The notes beneath the pieces are model-generated. The model was given only the letters and a program-made list of their open reading frames with translations. It searched no databases and was not told the origin of the DNA. A DNA stretch of 22,853 nt, taken from NCBI GenBank assembly GCA_046546095.1, contig JBKGYK010000054.1, forward strand, positions 1 to 22,853. The letters are read 5' to 3'. The stretch is from JAQIBY01 sp046546095 (GTDB taxonomy: Bacteria; Bacteroidota; Bacteroidia; Bacteroidales; ML635J-15). Each line of letters opens with the position of its first letter. Position 1 is the first letter of the stretch. This document shows positions 1 to 7,034 of this stretch, in pieces. The position numbers and the translations under genes were made by a program.

Positions 1-15
1 TACTGGCGTAGCTGA

Positions 16-76
16 GGTTTTTTGTATCCCCTGACACCCGGAAGCAAGCTTCCTGTGTCAGGGGATACAAAAAACC
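16..76. repeat. Long perfect inverted repeat (22-bp arms)
   Basis: Arm 16-37 and arm 55-76 are exact reverse complements over 22 bp. Inside them, GGAAGC (40-45) and GCTTCC (48-53) form a second 6-bp stem around AA. No T-run follows the right arm. Read on the minus strand it lies just beyond the tRNA-Ser terminator, and its right arm shares 70-76 with the left arm of the 70-105 hairpin, so both cannot form fully at once. It may end a gene lying left of the window, or be a dispersed palindromic element. Confidence 0.75.
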
Positions 77-105
77 CCCACTGACAGCCGTCAGTGGGGG
101 TTTTT
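70..105. terminator. Bidirectional intrinsic terminator, tRNA-Ser side
   Basis: A perfect 16-bp stem (70-85 with 90-105) closes a 4-nt loop (AGCC on the plus strand). The stem has A5C5 on one side and G5T5 on the other, so it ends in a T-run on both strands. It begins 6 bp past the 3' end of the minus-strand tRNA-Ser, which it most likely terminates. Confidence 0.85.
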
Positions 106-110
106 GCTTG

Positions 111-197
111 CGGAGAGAGAGGGATTCGAACCCCCGGAGCCCGCGAGGGCTCAATGGTTTTCAAGACCACCGCATTCGACCACTCTGCCATCTCTCC
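111..197 (-). tRNA. tRNA-Ser (anticodon UGA)
   Basis: The minus strand folds as a class II tRNA. The acceptor stem pairs GGAGAGA (191-197) with TCTCTCC (112-118), and G at 111 is the discriminator. The anticodon stem GTGGT/ACCAT holds the loop CTTGAAA with anticodon TGA at 163-161. A long variable arm, GAGCCC/GGGCTC with loop TCGC, is the mark of tRNA-Ser. The T loop is TTCGAAT. CCA is not encoded: CAA follows the discriminator, so CCA must be added after transcription. A promoter lies upstream at 237-267 and a terminator downstream at 70-105, so it appears to be a single-gene unit. Confidence 0.96.
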
Positions 198-236
198 TTT
201 ATTTGACATGTCAGAGCATTTGCTCAAAACGGACTG

Positions 237-267
237 CAAATATATTAAGCTTTGATGTATTTGCAAA
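237..267 (-). promoter_or_regulatory. Bacteroidota-type promoter for tRNA-Ser
   Basis: On the minus strand a TTTG -33 element (267-264) is followed, after exactly 19 bp, by TATATTTG (244-237). This matches the phylum consensus TTTG-N19-TAnnTTTG at every fixed position. Transcription would start near 231, giving a leader of about 35 nt that contains a small palindrome (GAGCA-TT-TGCTC, 214-225) before the mature tRNA 5' end. Confidence 0.75.
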
Positions 268-690
268 ATATATTGCTTAAAGATTGCGATGATTTTGGGA
301 GAATGATTTTTGTGTATATGGTTTTTTTATCAAAAAATGCATGTTGTGAATTAGTTATCAATTAAATAGGCGGTTTCTGGTGAAACTTCGATTTCTTTGT
401 TTTTAGTTATACAGCGCTATAGCTAACAATAAAAAATCACGTACTTGTTTTGCCTGTGGGTGGGCTAATGCAAAATTTCTTAAGTTTGAAATGTTGCATA
501 AGTGTATATAAAAGTGTGTTAAAGTAGATTAAAATAATCAAAAAATTATAAAAAATTAATAAATACATTAATGGTTATAAGAAATAAAATTAAATGTACA
601 GATATCTTCAGAATCCATTGCTGTAGCCCGCATGGTTATTAACAAATATTGATAACTTATCAACAAAGTCGTAAAATTTTATCTCACAAC
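268..690. other. AT-rich intergenic region without a gene
   Basis: About 420 bp between the back-to-back promoters of tRNA-Ser and HU. It is rich in A/T runs and I find no convincing ORF in it. An open frame from 649 that reads into HU lacks HU homology in its first 40 codons and overlaps the HU promoter. The only structure I can support is the dyad at 649-663 and neighbouring nonamers resembling DnaA boxes (TTATTAACA at 636-644, TTATCAACA at 657-665). Confidence 0.6.
649..663. promoter_or_regulatory. Perfect 15-bp dyad upstream of HU
   Basis: TTGATAA-C-TTATCAA is a perfect palindrome with one central base. It lies about 28 bp upstream of the -33 element of the HU promoter, where an operator or activator site could sit. 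Its right half is part of TTATCAACA, one base from the DnaA box TTATCCACA. No function is shown, and AT-rich DNA yields such dyads by chance. Confidence 0.35.
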
Positions 691-720
691 TTGTATATCT
701 TGTTTATTAAACTATATTTG
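691..720 (+). promoter_or_regulatory. Promoter of the HU gene
   Basis: TTG at 691-693 (the last three bases of the -33 TTTG) is followed after exactly 19 bp by TATATTTG at 713-720, a perfect TAnnTTTG. Transcription should begin near 726, leaving a leader of about 40 nt that is A/T-rich and has no Shine-Dalgarno site, as usual in this phylum. The promoter lies inside an in-frame upstream extension of the ORF, which supports the HU start at 769. Confidence 0.75.
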
Positions 721-768
721 CAAATAGAAGATAACGTAAATTATTTTTTAACCCTAAAACCTAATATT

Positions 769-1044
769 ATGAACAAAGCAGAATTAATTGATGCTATTGC
801 TAACAAAGCTGATCTCACAAAAGCTGATGCAAGAAAAGCACTTGATGCATTTCTCGAAACTACAACTGATGCACTAAAAAAAGGTGATCGCGTTGCATTG
901 ATTGGATTTGGTTCTTTTTCAGTTTCTGAAAGAGCTGCCCGTAAAGGTAGAAATCCACAGAAACCAAACCAGGTAATCAATATTCCGGCTAAAAAAGTTG
1001 TGAAATTCTCAGCTGGTAGCGAATTGAAAGACTCTGTAAAATAG
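769..1044 (+). CDS. hup: HU family DNA-binding protein
   Basis: A 91-residue histone-like nucleoid protein that binds and bends DNA as a dimer. The length is that of bacterial HU. Helices lie at about residues 3-38 (MNKAELIDAIANKADL...), then the GFGSF turn (46-50) and the DNA-binding arm with RNPQ (61-64); Pro63 is the residue that intercalates into DNA. The closing KKVVKFSAGSELK matches the family. The reading frame stays open to ATG 649, but homology begins only at ATG 769 and the promoter lies between the two. The leader lacks a Shine-Dalgarno site. A terminator follows at 1065-1095, so the gene is probably monocistronic. Similar to HU-beta; IHF is less likely given the length and lack of extensions. 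Confidence 0.95.
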   Translation: MNKAELIDAIANKADLTKADARKALDAFLETTTDALKKGDRVALIGFGSFSVSERAARKGRNPQKPNQVINIPAKKVVKFSAGSELKDSVK

Positions 1045-1064
1045 TTCTTTTAATGACGACTTGG

Positions 1065-1095
1065 AAAGGAGCATTCGCAGTGCTCCTTTTTTTTT
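1065..1095 (+). terminator. Intrinsic terminator after HU
   Basis: AAAGGAGCA (1065-1073) pairs perfectly with TGCTCCTTT (1081-1089) around a 7-nt loop, and the T-run continues to 1095. The run ends directly against the first ATG of the next gene. Confidence 0.85.
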
Positions 1096-1797
1096 ATGAA
1101 AAAAAGCATGGATAATTACGGAAAAAAACTGAGCCATTATTTAATGCAATTCATGTATGAGCGCAGGATTGAGCGTATTGAAGAGGTACTGGCAAAAAGA
1201 ACAAAGCACATTACAATCGTGCTGGAAGATATCTATCAGTCTCAAAATGCCAGTGCTGTGCTACGTACCTGCGACTGCTTCGGTATTCAGGATGTGCACA
1301 TTATTGAAAACCTGAATACTTATACTATCAACCCGGATGTTTCCATGGGCTCTGACAAATGGCTTAACCTGACATATCATAACCAGGCAGGCCACAATAG
1401 CAGAGCCTGTATCAGTAAACTCAGAAAAAAAGGATACAGAATCGTTGCCACGACACCTCATACTGATGATGTTAACCTGGAGTCTTTTGATATTGAAAAA
1501 GGAAAATTCGCCCTGGTTTTTGGTTCAGAAAAACCGGGTTTGTCAGAAGAAATTATGGAGGAGGCTGACGAATATCTCCGTATCCCGATGCACGGCTTTA
1601 CCGAAAGTTTCAATATATCCGTTTCAGCTGCTGTCATTTTGCATCATCTGGTATGGAAACTACACCAATCAGATATAAACTGGCAACTCAATTCAGATCA
1701 ATATGAAGCACTGAAACTTGACTGGATTATCAAAAGCCTTAAAAAACCGGAATTGCTAATCAAATCTTTTAATAAACTTAATCCACATCTGAAATAA
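1096..1797 (+). CDS. trmH: TrmH-family tRNA/rRNA 2'-O-methyltransferase (SPOUT)
   Basis: A 233-residue SpoU/TrmH-class enzyme, expected to methylate a ribose 2'-OH from S-adenosylmethionine, most likely Gm18 in tRNA. The three SPOUT motifs are visible: motif 1 NASAVLRTCDCFG (51-63) with Asn51 and Arg57, motif 2 LVFGSEKPGLSEE (140-152), and motif 3 IPMHGFTESFNISVSAA (163-179), which together form the trefoil-knot cofactor site. An N-terminal helical segment (about 8-35) resembles the tRNA-binding extension of TrmH. ATG 1096 follows the T-run of the HU terminator with no room for a leader, so ATG 1108 (residue 5) is a plausible alternative start. Its 3' end overlaps the convergent protease gene by 20 bp. 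TrmH rather than RlmB is favoured by the compact size, but the substrate is inferred. Confidence 0.88.
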   Translation: MKKSMDNYGKKLSHYLMQFMYERRIERIEEVLAKRTKHITIVLEDIYQSQNASAVLRTCDCFGIQDVHIIENLNTYTINPDVSMGSDKWLNLTYHNQAGHNSRACISKLRKKGYRIVATTPHTDDVNLESFDIEKGKFALVFGSEKPGLSEEIMEEADEYLRIPMHGFTESFNISVSAAVILHHLVWKLHQSDINWQLNSDQYEALKLDWIIKSLKKPELLIKSFNKLNPHLK

Positions 1798-4555
1798 TCA
1801 GCTTTTGCCTGAAAATTCTGTTTTCTGACTCTATGACCAGCAGGTAATGACCCGGATCAAGACCGGGGTTAAATTTACTTTGTTTGGCGTTCAGTGGTGT
1901 TTGCCAGAGCATGTTCCCGGTTATTGAATATATACTGAGTTTCCCTGATTCCGGATGTTCCGGCAAAACCACGACAAAACCTGCGGCAGGGGTGGACGGA
2001 TTGGGAAATACCGATGGTGACACTGCGGACAATGCATCTACATTTGCTTCATGCAATGATGTTTGATAAAAAGCGACCGCACTGTCTGCTGCTTCATATA
2101 AGTCGGGCATACTATTCCCTGCCATAATTGCAAAACAAACACGTACTGTATCTTCCGGAGGAATATCATAGGGCCCTGCACCAATCACCTGTGCCACATC
2201 CCTGCCACTTTCTTCTGTGCCGGCCTCATGTGTAGTGTTATTCAGGGAGTACCATTTTTCTTCATCGGAATAACCATTACTCATGTCAATGATTCCGGTC
2301 TCCGGCTGGGTTTGATCTATGGCATAATGATGCATGGACTGAGAAGAAAGCAGCTTGAGACCTGTATATAACTTGAGCTCACCGGTATGCCCTGCCCAGG
2401 CAAAATTCCTTATGCTGTCGTACCCGGTATGGTTTTCCTCTGCAATGATCAAATCCCAGTCAAAAAATAAGCCGCTGTACCAATTGTCAAGGGAAGCAAG
2501 ATTGTGATTGATGATGTCGTATGATACAATAATATAATTAGCGTGATTCGAAGGTGCCATGGTTCGTTGGATGATCTCAAGATTGACTGTGTTTGCCTGA
2601 TCTGCTGCAAAAAATGATCCGGATACAGCTTCGGTGGTTCCCGGAATATCAGTATAATAAGGTGCTATACCCGGGCCAAAATCATTCTCATCACGGATGC
2701 AATCAATAATTTTCTCTGAGGAATTTCCCATGATCATACCTGCATCGTAAAATAAATCTTCATGATTTTCATATTTCATTCCCTGGCCATATGTTCTGTA
2801 TATGTCAGTAAAGCCCAGTATCCCCTGGCCTGGAATTGATATGCGTATGTCTTCATTCCGAATATCTTTCCATGCCGGATTTACCAAACATTCAATGTAT
2901 TGGGTGCGTTCCCAGCTCCCGTCAGACATATTCAGCTGAAGGATAACTTTTTCGTTGGCCGGGGCTCCCTCATTAATTTCAAATAAAATTGGATTTTCAT
3001 CTACAGCAAATCCCTGCAAGCTGTCCAATACACCCGGATTGATGTTTTCGGTTATAAGATTGATGTCAGGATTATCACAGCTGATATTCACTTGCAGGTT
3101 ATCAGCACGGCTCAGGTAATTAAAAAATTCACCGCGTATTTCCACCAGCATGCTGTTTTCATAATTGTTTTCCCTGTCATCTGTCAACTCAATATCCCGG
3201 AAAACTATACCCGGACCAAACGGATCAGTCAAAGCCCTGTGTGCATTTAAGCGGCCTGTTCCAAGCAGGCCTGCAAAATCGGAATTGGCGGCTATGGTGT
3301 CAATTACATCCGTGGTGTTTTTCAGTCTTTCCAATACCTGTAGTGCCGACATCCAGGGATATTCCGAACGCACCAGCCCTGCGATACCGCTTACCACCGG
3401 ATTGGCAAAGGAAGTGCCGGCATAAACCATACGGTAACCTCCGCCATCCTGGCATGTGTGCATCATGGTGCCGGGGGCAGATAAATCAACATGGTATCCG
3501 TAGCTTGAGCCTCCGTTTGTTCCGGTGTTTTCCGGCGTCCATTTTTCATCAGCTTCGGTGGTGGCTGCTACAGCCAAAACATTGTCATAGCTGGCCGGAT
3601 AAAAATTACGCATGTCATTATTGTTGCCGCAAGCTGCAATAACCAGAGCATCATGATTATACACTGCATAATTGATCATGTCCTGCTCAAATTCACTGTA
3701 ATAATGGTTTCCCCAGGCGCAATTTATGATAGAGGCACCGTGTTGGGCGGCATATACAATTCCCTCATAGCCTTTTGTCAGTAAAATTACCGAATCATTG
3801 ATGGTCTCACTGATTTTTACCGGCAGAATTCTGCAGTTAAATCCGGAACCGGAAATACCAAGCCCGTTGTCTGTTTTGGCCGCTGCGATTCCGGAAACAA
3901 GGCTTCCATGTTCGTTAAGTACATGTTGCGGTGAATTGTCATCATCTCCCAGATCCCAGCCCCGGTAATTGTCTGTATATCCGTCGTTGTCATTGTCTAT
4001 ACCATCTATAGGATCATTGTGGTTGTATGCAATATTGGGGGCAAGATCTTCATGATCCATATCTAATCCGGTATCTGTTATGCCGATGATGATGCTGCTG
4101 TCTCCCCGTTGTATGTCCCATGCTTCATAAGCCTGTATTTTATCAAGATAATATTGCTGCGATTCATTTAACGGATCATCCGGGATGTACAATAATGATT
4201 GAGGATGTCTGGGCTCTGCATATACCACAGCATCCATTTTCTGAAGAACCGCCGCAGCATTCGCGGGACTGATACCGGCATCAGGGGTGAATGTGATGTA
4301 TCGACTCAAATCAATTAGCCTGGCTGTATCATTTGTTTTTGTGAAATTTTTCTGTTGGGCATGGGGAAAGACAGGACTGGCTTTACCGGAAATGTTTTTC
4401 ATGCCATGTAATTTTGTGACGAAAGAAATTGTGTTTATTTCTGGCTTGAGTTTAATAACCAGGTCGCCGGGATAAGCTTTGTCCTGTGAAAATGTTGCTG
4501 CAGGCAGATGCAGAATCAGGCATATGATGAGTAGTAACTTGAGATTAAATTGCAT
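1778..4555 (-). CDS. Secreted S8 (subtilisin-like) serine protease with T9SS type A sorting domain
   Basis: A 925-residue exported peptidase. A signal peptide covers residues 1 to about 23 (hydrophobic LLLIICLIL, then TFSQ), and an I9-like propeptide region runs to about 120. The catalytic triad is visible: Asp161 in ITDTGLD, His216 in NEHGSLVSG and Ser382 in GTSFANP, with the oxyanion Asn311 in AACGNNN. An acidic NDNDGYTDN stretch near 188-196 looks calcium-binding. The long middle (about 450-840) is probably beta-rich. The last ~80 residues (FPNPSTP..., LSIYSITGNMLW, GHYLLVIES) match a Por/T9SS type A sorting domain, implying outer-membrane export with C-terminal cleavage. The frame is open to 4672, but ATG 4555 is the start that places the signal peptide correctly. 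The stop lies inside the 3' end of trmH. Substrate unknown. Confidence 0.9.
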   Translation of the reverse strand: MQFNLKLLLIICLILHLPAATFSQDKAYPGDLVIKLKPEINTISFVTKLHGMKNISGKASPVFPHAQQKNFTKTNDTARLIDLSRYITFTPDAGISPANAAAVLQKMDAVVYAEPRHPQSLLYIPDDPLNESQQYYLDKIQAYEAWDIQRGDSSIIIGITDTGLDMDHEDLAPNIAYNHNDPIDGIDNDNDGYTDNYRGWDLGDDDNSPQHVLNEHGSLVSGIAAAKTDNGLGISGSGFNCRILPVKISETINDSVILLTKGYEGIVYAAQHGASIINCAWGNHYYSEFEQDMINYAVYNHDALVIAACGNNNDMRNFYPASYDNVLAVAATTEADEKWTPENTGTNGGSSYGYHVDLSAPGTMMHTCQDGGGYRMVYAGTSFANPVVSGIAGLVRSEYPWMSALQVLERLKNTTDVIDTIAANSDFAGLLGTGRLNAHRALTDPFGPGIVFRDIELTDDRENNYENSMLVEIRGEFFNYLSRADNLQVNISCDNPDINLITENINPGVLDSLQGFAVDENPILFEINEGAPANEKVILQLNMSDGSWERTQYIECLVNPAWKDIRNEDIRISIPGQGILGFTDIYRTYGQGMKYENHEDLFYDAGMIMGNSSEKIIDCIRDENDFGPGIAPYYTDIPGTTEAVSGSFFAADQANTVNLEIIQRTMAPSNHANYIIVSYDIINHNLASLDNWYSGLFFDWDLIIAEENHTGYDSIRNFAWAGHTGELKLYTGLKLLSSQSMHHYAIDQTQPETGIIDMSNGYSDEEKWYSLNNTTHEAGTEESGRDVAQVIGAGPYDIPPEDTVRVCFAIMAGNSMPDLYEAADSAVAFYQTSLHEANVDALSAVSPSVFPNPSTPAAGFVVVLPEHPESGKLSIYSITGNMLWQTPLNAKQSKFNPGLDPGHYLLVIESENRIFRQKLIISDVD

Positions 4556-4624
4556 GCTGATACAAATTAGTTTTATGCAAGATACGAAATTTTCAATCTG
4601 TTTTGAAAATCTTGTTCTCATCAA

Positions 4625-4656
4625 AAACAAAAAGCCATCCCGCAATGGAATGGCTT
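4625..4656 (-). terminator. Intrinsic terminator after the DUF1573 gene
   Basis: On the minus strand AAGCCAT...ATGGCTT (4656-4650 with 4638-4632) forms a 7-bp stem, extended past a bulge by CC/GG, with a 6-nt loop. It is followed by TTTGTTTTT. It lies between the DUF1573 stop and the protease start and separates the two co-directional genes into different transcripts. Confidence 0.7.
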
Positions 4657-4677
4657 CTTGTGTGATTATCATTATTA

Positions 4678-5793
4678 TTAGTCTGTTTTAACAGTACCTC
4701 TGATTTTCAGACGGGTAGTTGTGTTTTTTGGATCATTGGTGATTACCGTAATTGTTTTGTGCTGTTTTCCGCGTTTGCCTCTGGCGTTGAATGTGACTTT
4801 GATGTAGCTGCTTTCTCCCGGCTTTATCACATCTTTCTCAGGACTGGTGGCTGTACAACCGCAACTGGCTTTAATTTTCCGGATGATGAGATCAGATTTT
4901 CCTGTGTTTGTGAATTTGTATTTTGTGGTAATCGATTCATCCTGGGTGATTGTTCCGAAATCAAAATCAGTATTTTCGAATTCTGCTACCGGAGCTTTCG
5001 CCAATTCCGATTCTGAAAGATGTGAGAAATCTTCCTCTATGGTTGCACTTACAGACAGACGGTTGCGGTAATTTTTTTCACCGTTAAGCTTCAAATAGAC
5101 TCTGTCTATGACGAAACCGTAATCGTTTTTGGCTTTAGCATCATAGGTAATTGTAATTTTGCCTTTTTCTCCGTGCTCTTCTCCGGGTTTTTTGCCCTGC
5201 AGGGTTTGTGGTTCAGCTTTTATCTCAATATGGGATGGCACATTGGCAAAGTCAAGGGTTACCGGCTTGTCTGCCATATTAACCACATCAACACTTTCTG
5301 TTTGTGTTTCCGTGTTTTTGATTTTCACAAAAGCAACATGTGAGGTTTTGAGACGCAGGTCTCCGTAAACCTTGGGATAGTGGTCTTCAATGGTTTTTTC
5401 ACGTGGTGTAACATTACCTGTGATGCGCAATATGGATGTGCGTGGTTCGCCGTTTGTGGTAACGGTTATGGATTTATTGAATTTTCCAGGACGATTTTTG
5501 GGGTTGTAGGTGGCATTAACATAGCCGCTTTCACCTGGTTTGATAGGTTCTTTGCTCCAGTCCGGGGCTGCGCATCCACACGATGAGCGGACATTGGTGA
5601 TGACGAGATTTTCACTGCCGGTGTTCTTTAAAACAAATTTTGCTGTCTGTTTTCCTGCTTCCTCTTTAAATGTGCCGAAATTATGGGTTGTTTTATCCCA
5701 GGATACACTGGCACCTTTGGTCTGCGCACTGGTGTTCAGTGCAAAAAATGAAACCAAAATCACCGAGAGGCTGATGTTAAATAATTTTTTCAT
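4678..5793 (-). CDS. Exported protein with two DUF1573 domains
   Basis: A 371-residue protein with a clear signal peptide (residues 1-23, hydrophobic core then NTSA|QTK). Two DUF1573 domains are recognisable, at about 28-128 and 268-370. Each starts with a HNFGT/FDFGT strand, has a central CGC motif (SSCGCAAP at 71-77, ASCGCTAT at 309-316), then IKPGES, and ends in ITVTTN or ITVITNDP. The middle (about 140-258) looks like a third, divergent Ig-like repeat without the CGC motif. DUF1573 proteins are very common in Bacteroidota, are thought to be periplasmic or surface Ig-like folds, and have no established function. The conserved cysteines suggest a metal or disulfide role, which is inference. 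ATG 5793 is supported by the signal peptide. The gene lies 111 bp downstream of tsaD and has its own terminator. Confidence 0.88.
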   Translation of the reverse strand: MKKLFNISLSVILVSFFALNTSAQTKGASVSWDKTTHNFGTFKEEAGKQTAKFVLKNTGSENLVITNVRSSCGCAAPDWSKEPIKPGESGYVNATYNPKNRPGKFNKSITVTTNGEPRTSILRITGNVTPREKTIEDHYPKVYGDLRLKTSHVAFVKIKNTETQTESVDVVNMADKPVTLDFANVPSHIEIKAEPQTLQGKKPGEEHGEKGKITITYDAKAKNDYGFVIDRVYLKLNGEKNYRNRLSVSATIEEDFSHLSESELAKAPVAEFENTDFDFGTITQDESITTKYKFTNTGKSDLIIRKIKASCGCTATSPEKDVIKPGESSYIKVTFNARGKRGKQHKTITVITNDPKNTTTRLKIRGTVKTD

Positions 5794-5868
5794 GATTCTA
5801 TGAGTTTTTATGAAATCAAAACTTATTTGTGAATATTGTTCTTAATGTCTGTTTTACAATTATCAGAC

Positions 5869-5876
5869 CAAAATTA
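5869..5876 (-). promoter_or_regulatory. Possible -7 element for the DUF1573 gene
   Basis: TAATTTTG on the minus strand matches TAnnTTTG in the gap between tsaD and the DUF1573 gene. The nearest TTTG upstream (5895-5892) is spaced 15 bp rather than 19, so the match is incomplete. Confidence 0.35.
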
Positions 5877-5904
5877 ATAAAAAATCCCGGCCAAATGAAA
5901 AAAA

Positions 5905-6936
5905 TTATGTTTGTTCAATTTTCATCCTTGCTTTGGGGGTAAGCTCGTGGCCTGCGAACTGCCCTTTATTGTATTTATAATATCCTATTATGGCTATCAT
6001 AGCTGCATTATCTGTTGTGTAAGATAATTGAGGAATGTGTAAATTCCAGTCTTTTTCGGCGGCTTTTAACTCAAGTTTTTTCTTTAAATAGGAGTTGGCA
6101 GATACACCTCCAGAGGCGGCAATGTTTGAAATTCCTGTCATTTTTGCAGCCTTCCCCAGTTTTTCAATCAAAATTTCAACAATGACATGTTGTAATGATG
6201 CAGCCAAATGATGCTTTTCACGTTCAATAAACCCTTCATCCTTTTTAATCTCATCCCGCAGAAAGTACAAAAATGACGTTTTCAAACCACTGAAGCTGAA
6301 ATCCAGATCGGCAATGCGTGGCCTGGAGAATGAATATTTGTGCGGATCTCCCGTTTTGCCCAATTTATCAATGACCGGTCCTCCGGGATAACCCAGACCC
6401 ATCACTTTTGCACACTTGTCAAATGCTTCGCCGGCAGCATCGTCTATTGTGCCCCCCAGTATTTCAAAATCCAGATAATCTTTGACGAGTACGATTTGTG
6501 TGTGCCCCCCTGATATCAGTAAATTGAGAAAAGGGAAGGCAGGTTCAGGCTCATGCTGGTTGGTTTCATTTTTTAAAAAATGGGCAAAAATATGTCCGTG
6601 TAAATGGTTGACTTCCACCATCGGAATATCAGTGGCAAGACTTAAGCCCTTGGCGAAACTGCTGCCTACCAAAAGCGAACCCAAAAGACCAGGGCCCCGC
6701 GTATAGGCTATGGCTGTAAGTTGATTTATTTTTATGCCTGCCCGCTGTAACGCCTGATCAATCACAGGTATGATGGTCTGCTCATGGGCCCGGCTTGCCA
6801 GCTCGGGGACTACGCCTCCATATGCCTCATGGACTTTCTGACCCGCTGTGACATTACTGAGAACGTAATTATCCCGCAAAACGGCTGCCGATGTATCATC
6901 GCAGGATGTCTCTATGCCTAGAATGTATCTTGTCAT
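5905..6936 (-). CDS. tsaD: tRNA N6-threonylcarbamoyladenosine transferase TsaD
   Basis: A 343-residue Kae1/Qri7/TsaD enzyme that moves the threonylcarbamoyl group from TC-AMP to A37 of ANN-decoding tRNAs, acting with TsaB, TsaE and TsaC, none of which is in the window. Visible family features are the opening ILGIETSCDDTS (5-16), metal ligands His111 and His115 in NHLHGH, ISGGHTQ (141-147), DDAAGEAFDK (165-174), ASGGVSANS (274-282) and the third metal ligand Asp309 in TDNAAMI. The length is normal. ATG 6936 is chosen because MTRYILGIETS is the family N-terminus; the 11-codon upstream extension overlaps a -7-like box. It is divergent from the tamB-like gene across 98 bp. Confidence 0.97.
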   Translation of the reverse strand: MTRYILGIETSCDDTSAAVLRDNYVLSNVTAGQKVHEAYGGVVPELASRAHEQTIIPVIDQALQRAGIKINQLTAIAYTRGPGLLGSLLVGSSFAKGLSLATDIPMVEVNHLHGHIFAHFLKNETNQHEPEPAFPFLNLLISGGHTQIVLVKDYLDFEILGGTIDDAAGEAFDKCAKVMGLGYPGGPVIDKLGKTGDPHKYSFSRPRIADLDFSFSGLKTSFLYFLRDEIKKDEGFIEREKHHLAASLQHVIVEILIEKLGKAAKMTGISNIAASGGVSANSYLKKKLELKAAEKDWNLHIPQLSYTTDNAAMIAIIGYYKYNKGQFAGHELTPKARMKIEQT

Positions 6937-6950
6937 ACACAATATTTTTA

Positions 6951-6958
6951 CAAATTTA
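6951..6958 (-). promoter_or_regulatory. Possible -7 element for tsaD
   Basis: TAAATTTG on the minus strand matches TAnnTTTG and ends 14 bp before ATG 6936. No TTTG stands 19 bp upstream, so it rests on the -7 box and position alone. Confidence 0.4.
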
Positions 6959-7010
6959 ATTAATTGCATGTTTTTTGTACCTTTTATAAACCATAATCTT
7001 CAGGCTTTAT

Positions 7011-7018
7011 TATTTTTG
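7011..7018 (+). promoter_or_regulatory. Possible -7 element for the tamB-like gene
   Basis: TATTTTTG matches TAnnTTTG and ends 16 bp before the GTG start at 7035. No -33 TTTG is found at the right spacing. The implied leader is very short, about 10 nt. Confidence 0.4.
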
Positions 7019-7034
7019 TAACAAAGTAATCATT

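Noticed and set aside
268..690. Replication origin
   Set aside because: AT richness and a few imperfect DnaA-like nonamers are not enough; no dnaA, dnaN or perfect TTATCCACA box is present. Kept only as a low-interest observation.
649..768. N-terminal extension of HU by 40 codons
   Set aside because: It has no HU homology, overlaps the HU promoter, and HU proteins are about 90 residues from ATG 769.
3241..3642. 133-codon open frame opposite the S8 protease
   Set aside because: The opposite frame encodes the catalytic domain including the active-site serine; this one shows no family resemblance.
4556..4672. 39-codon N-terminal extension of the S8 protease
   Set aside because: It would place the signal peptide internally; the ATG at 4555 directly precedes a normal signal peptide.
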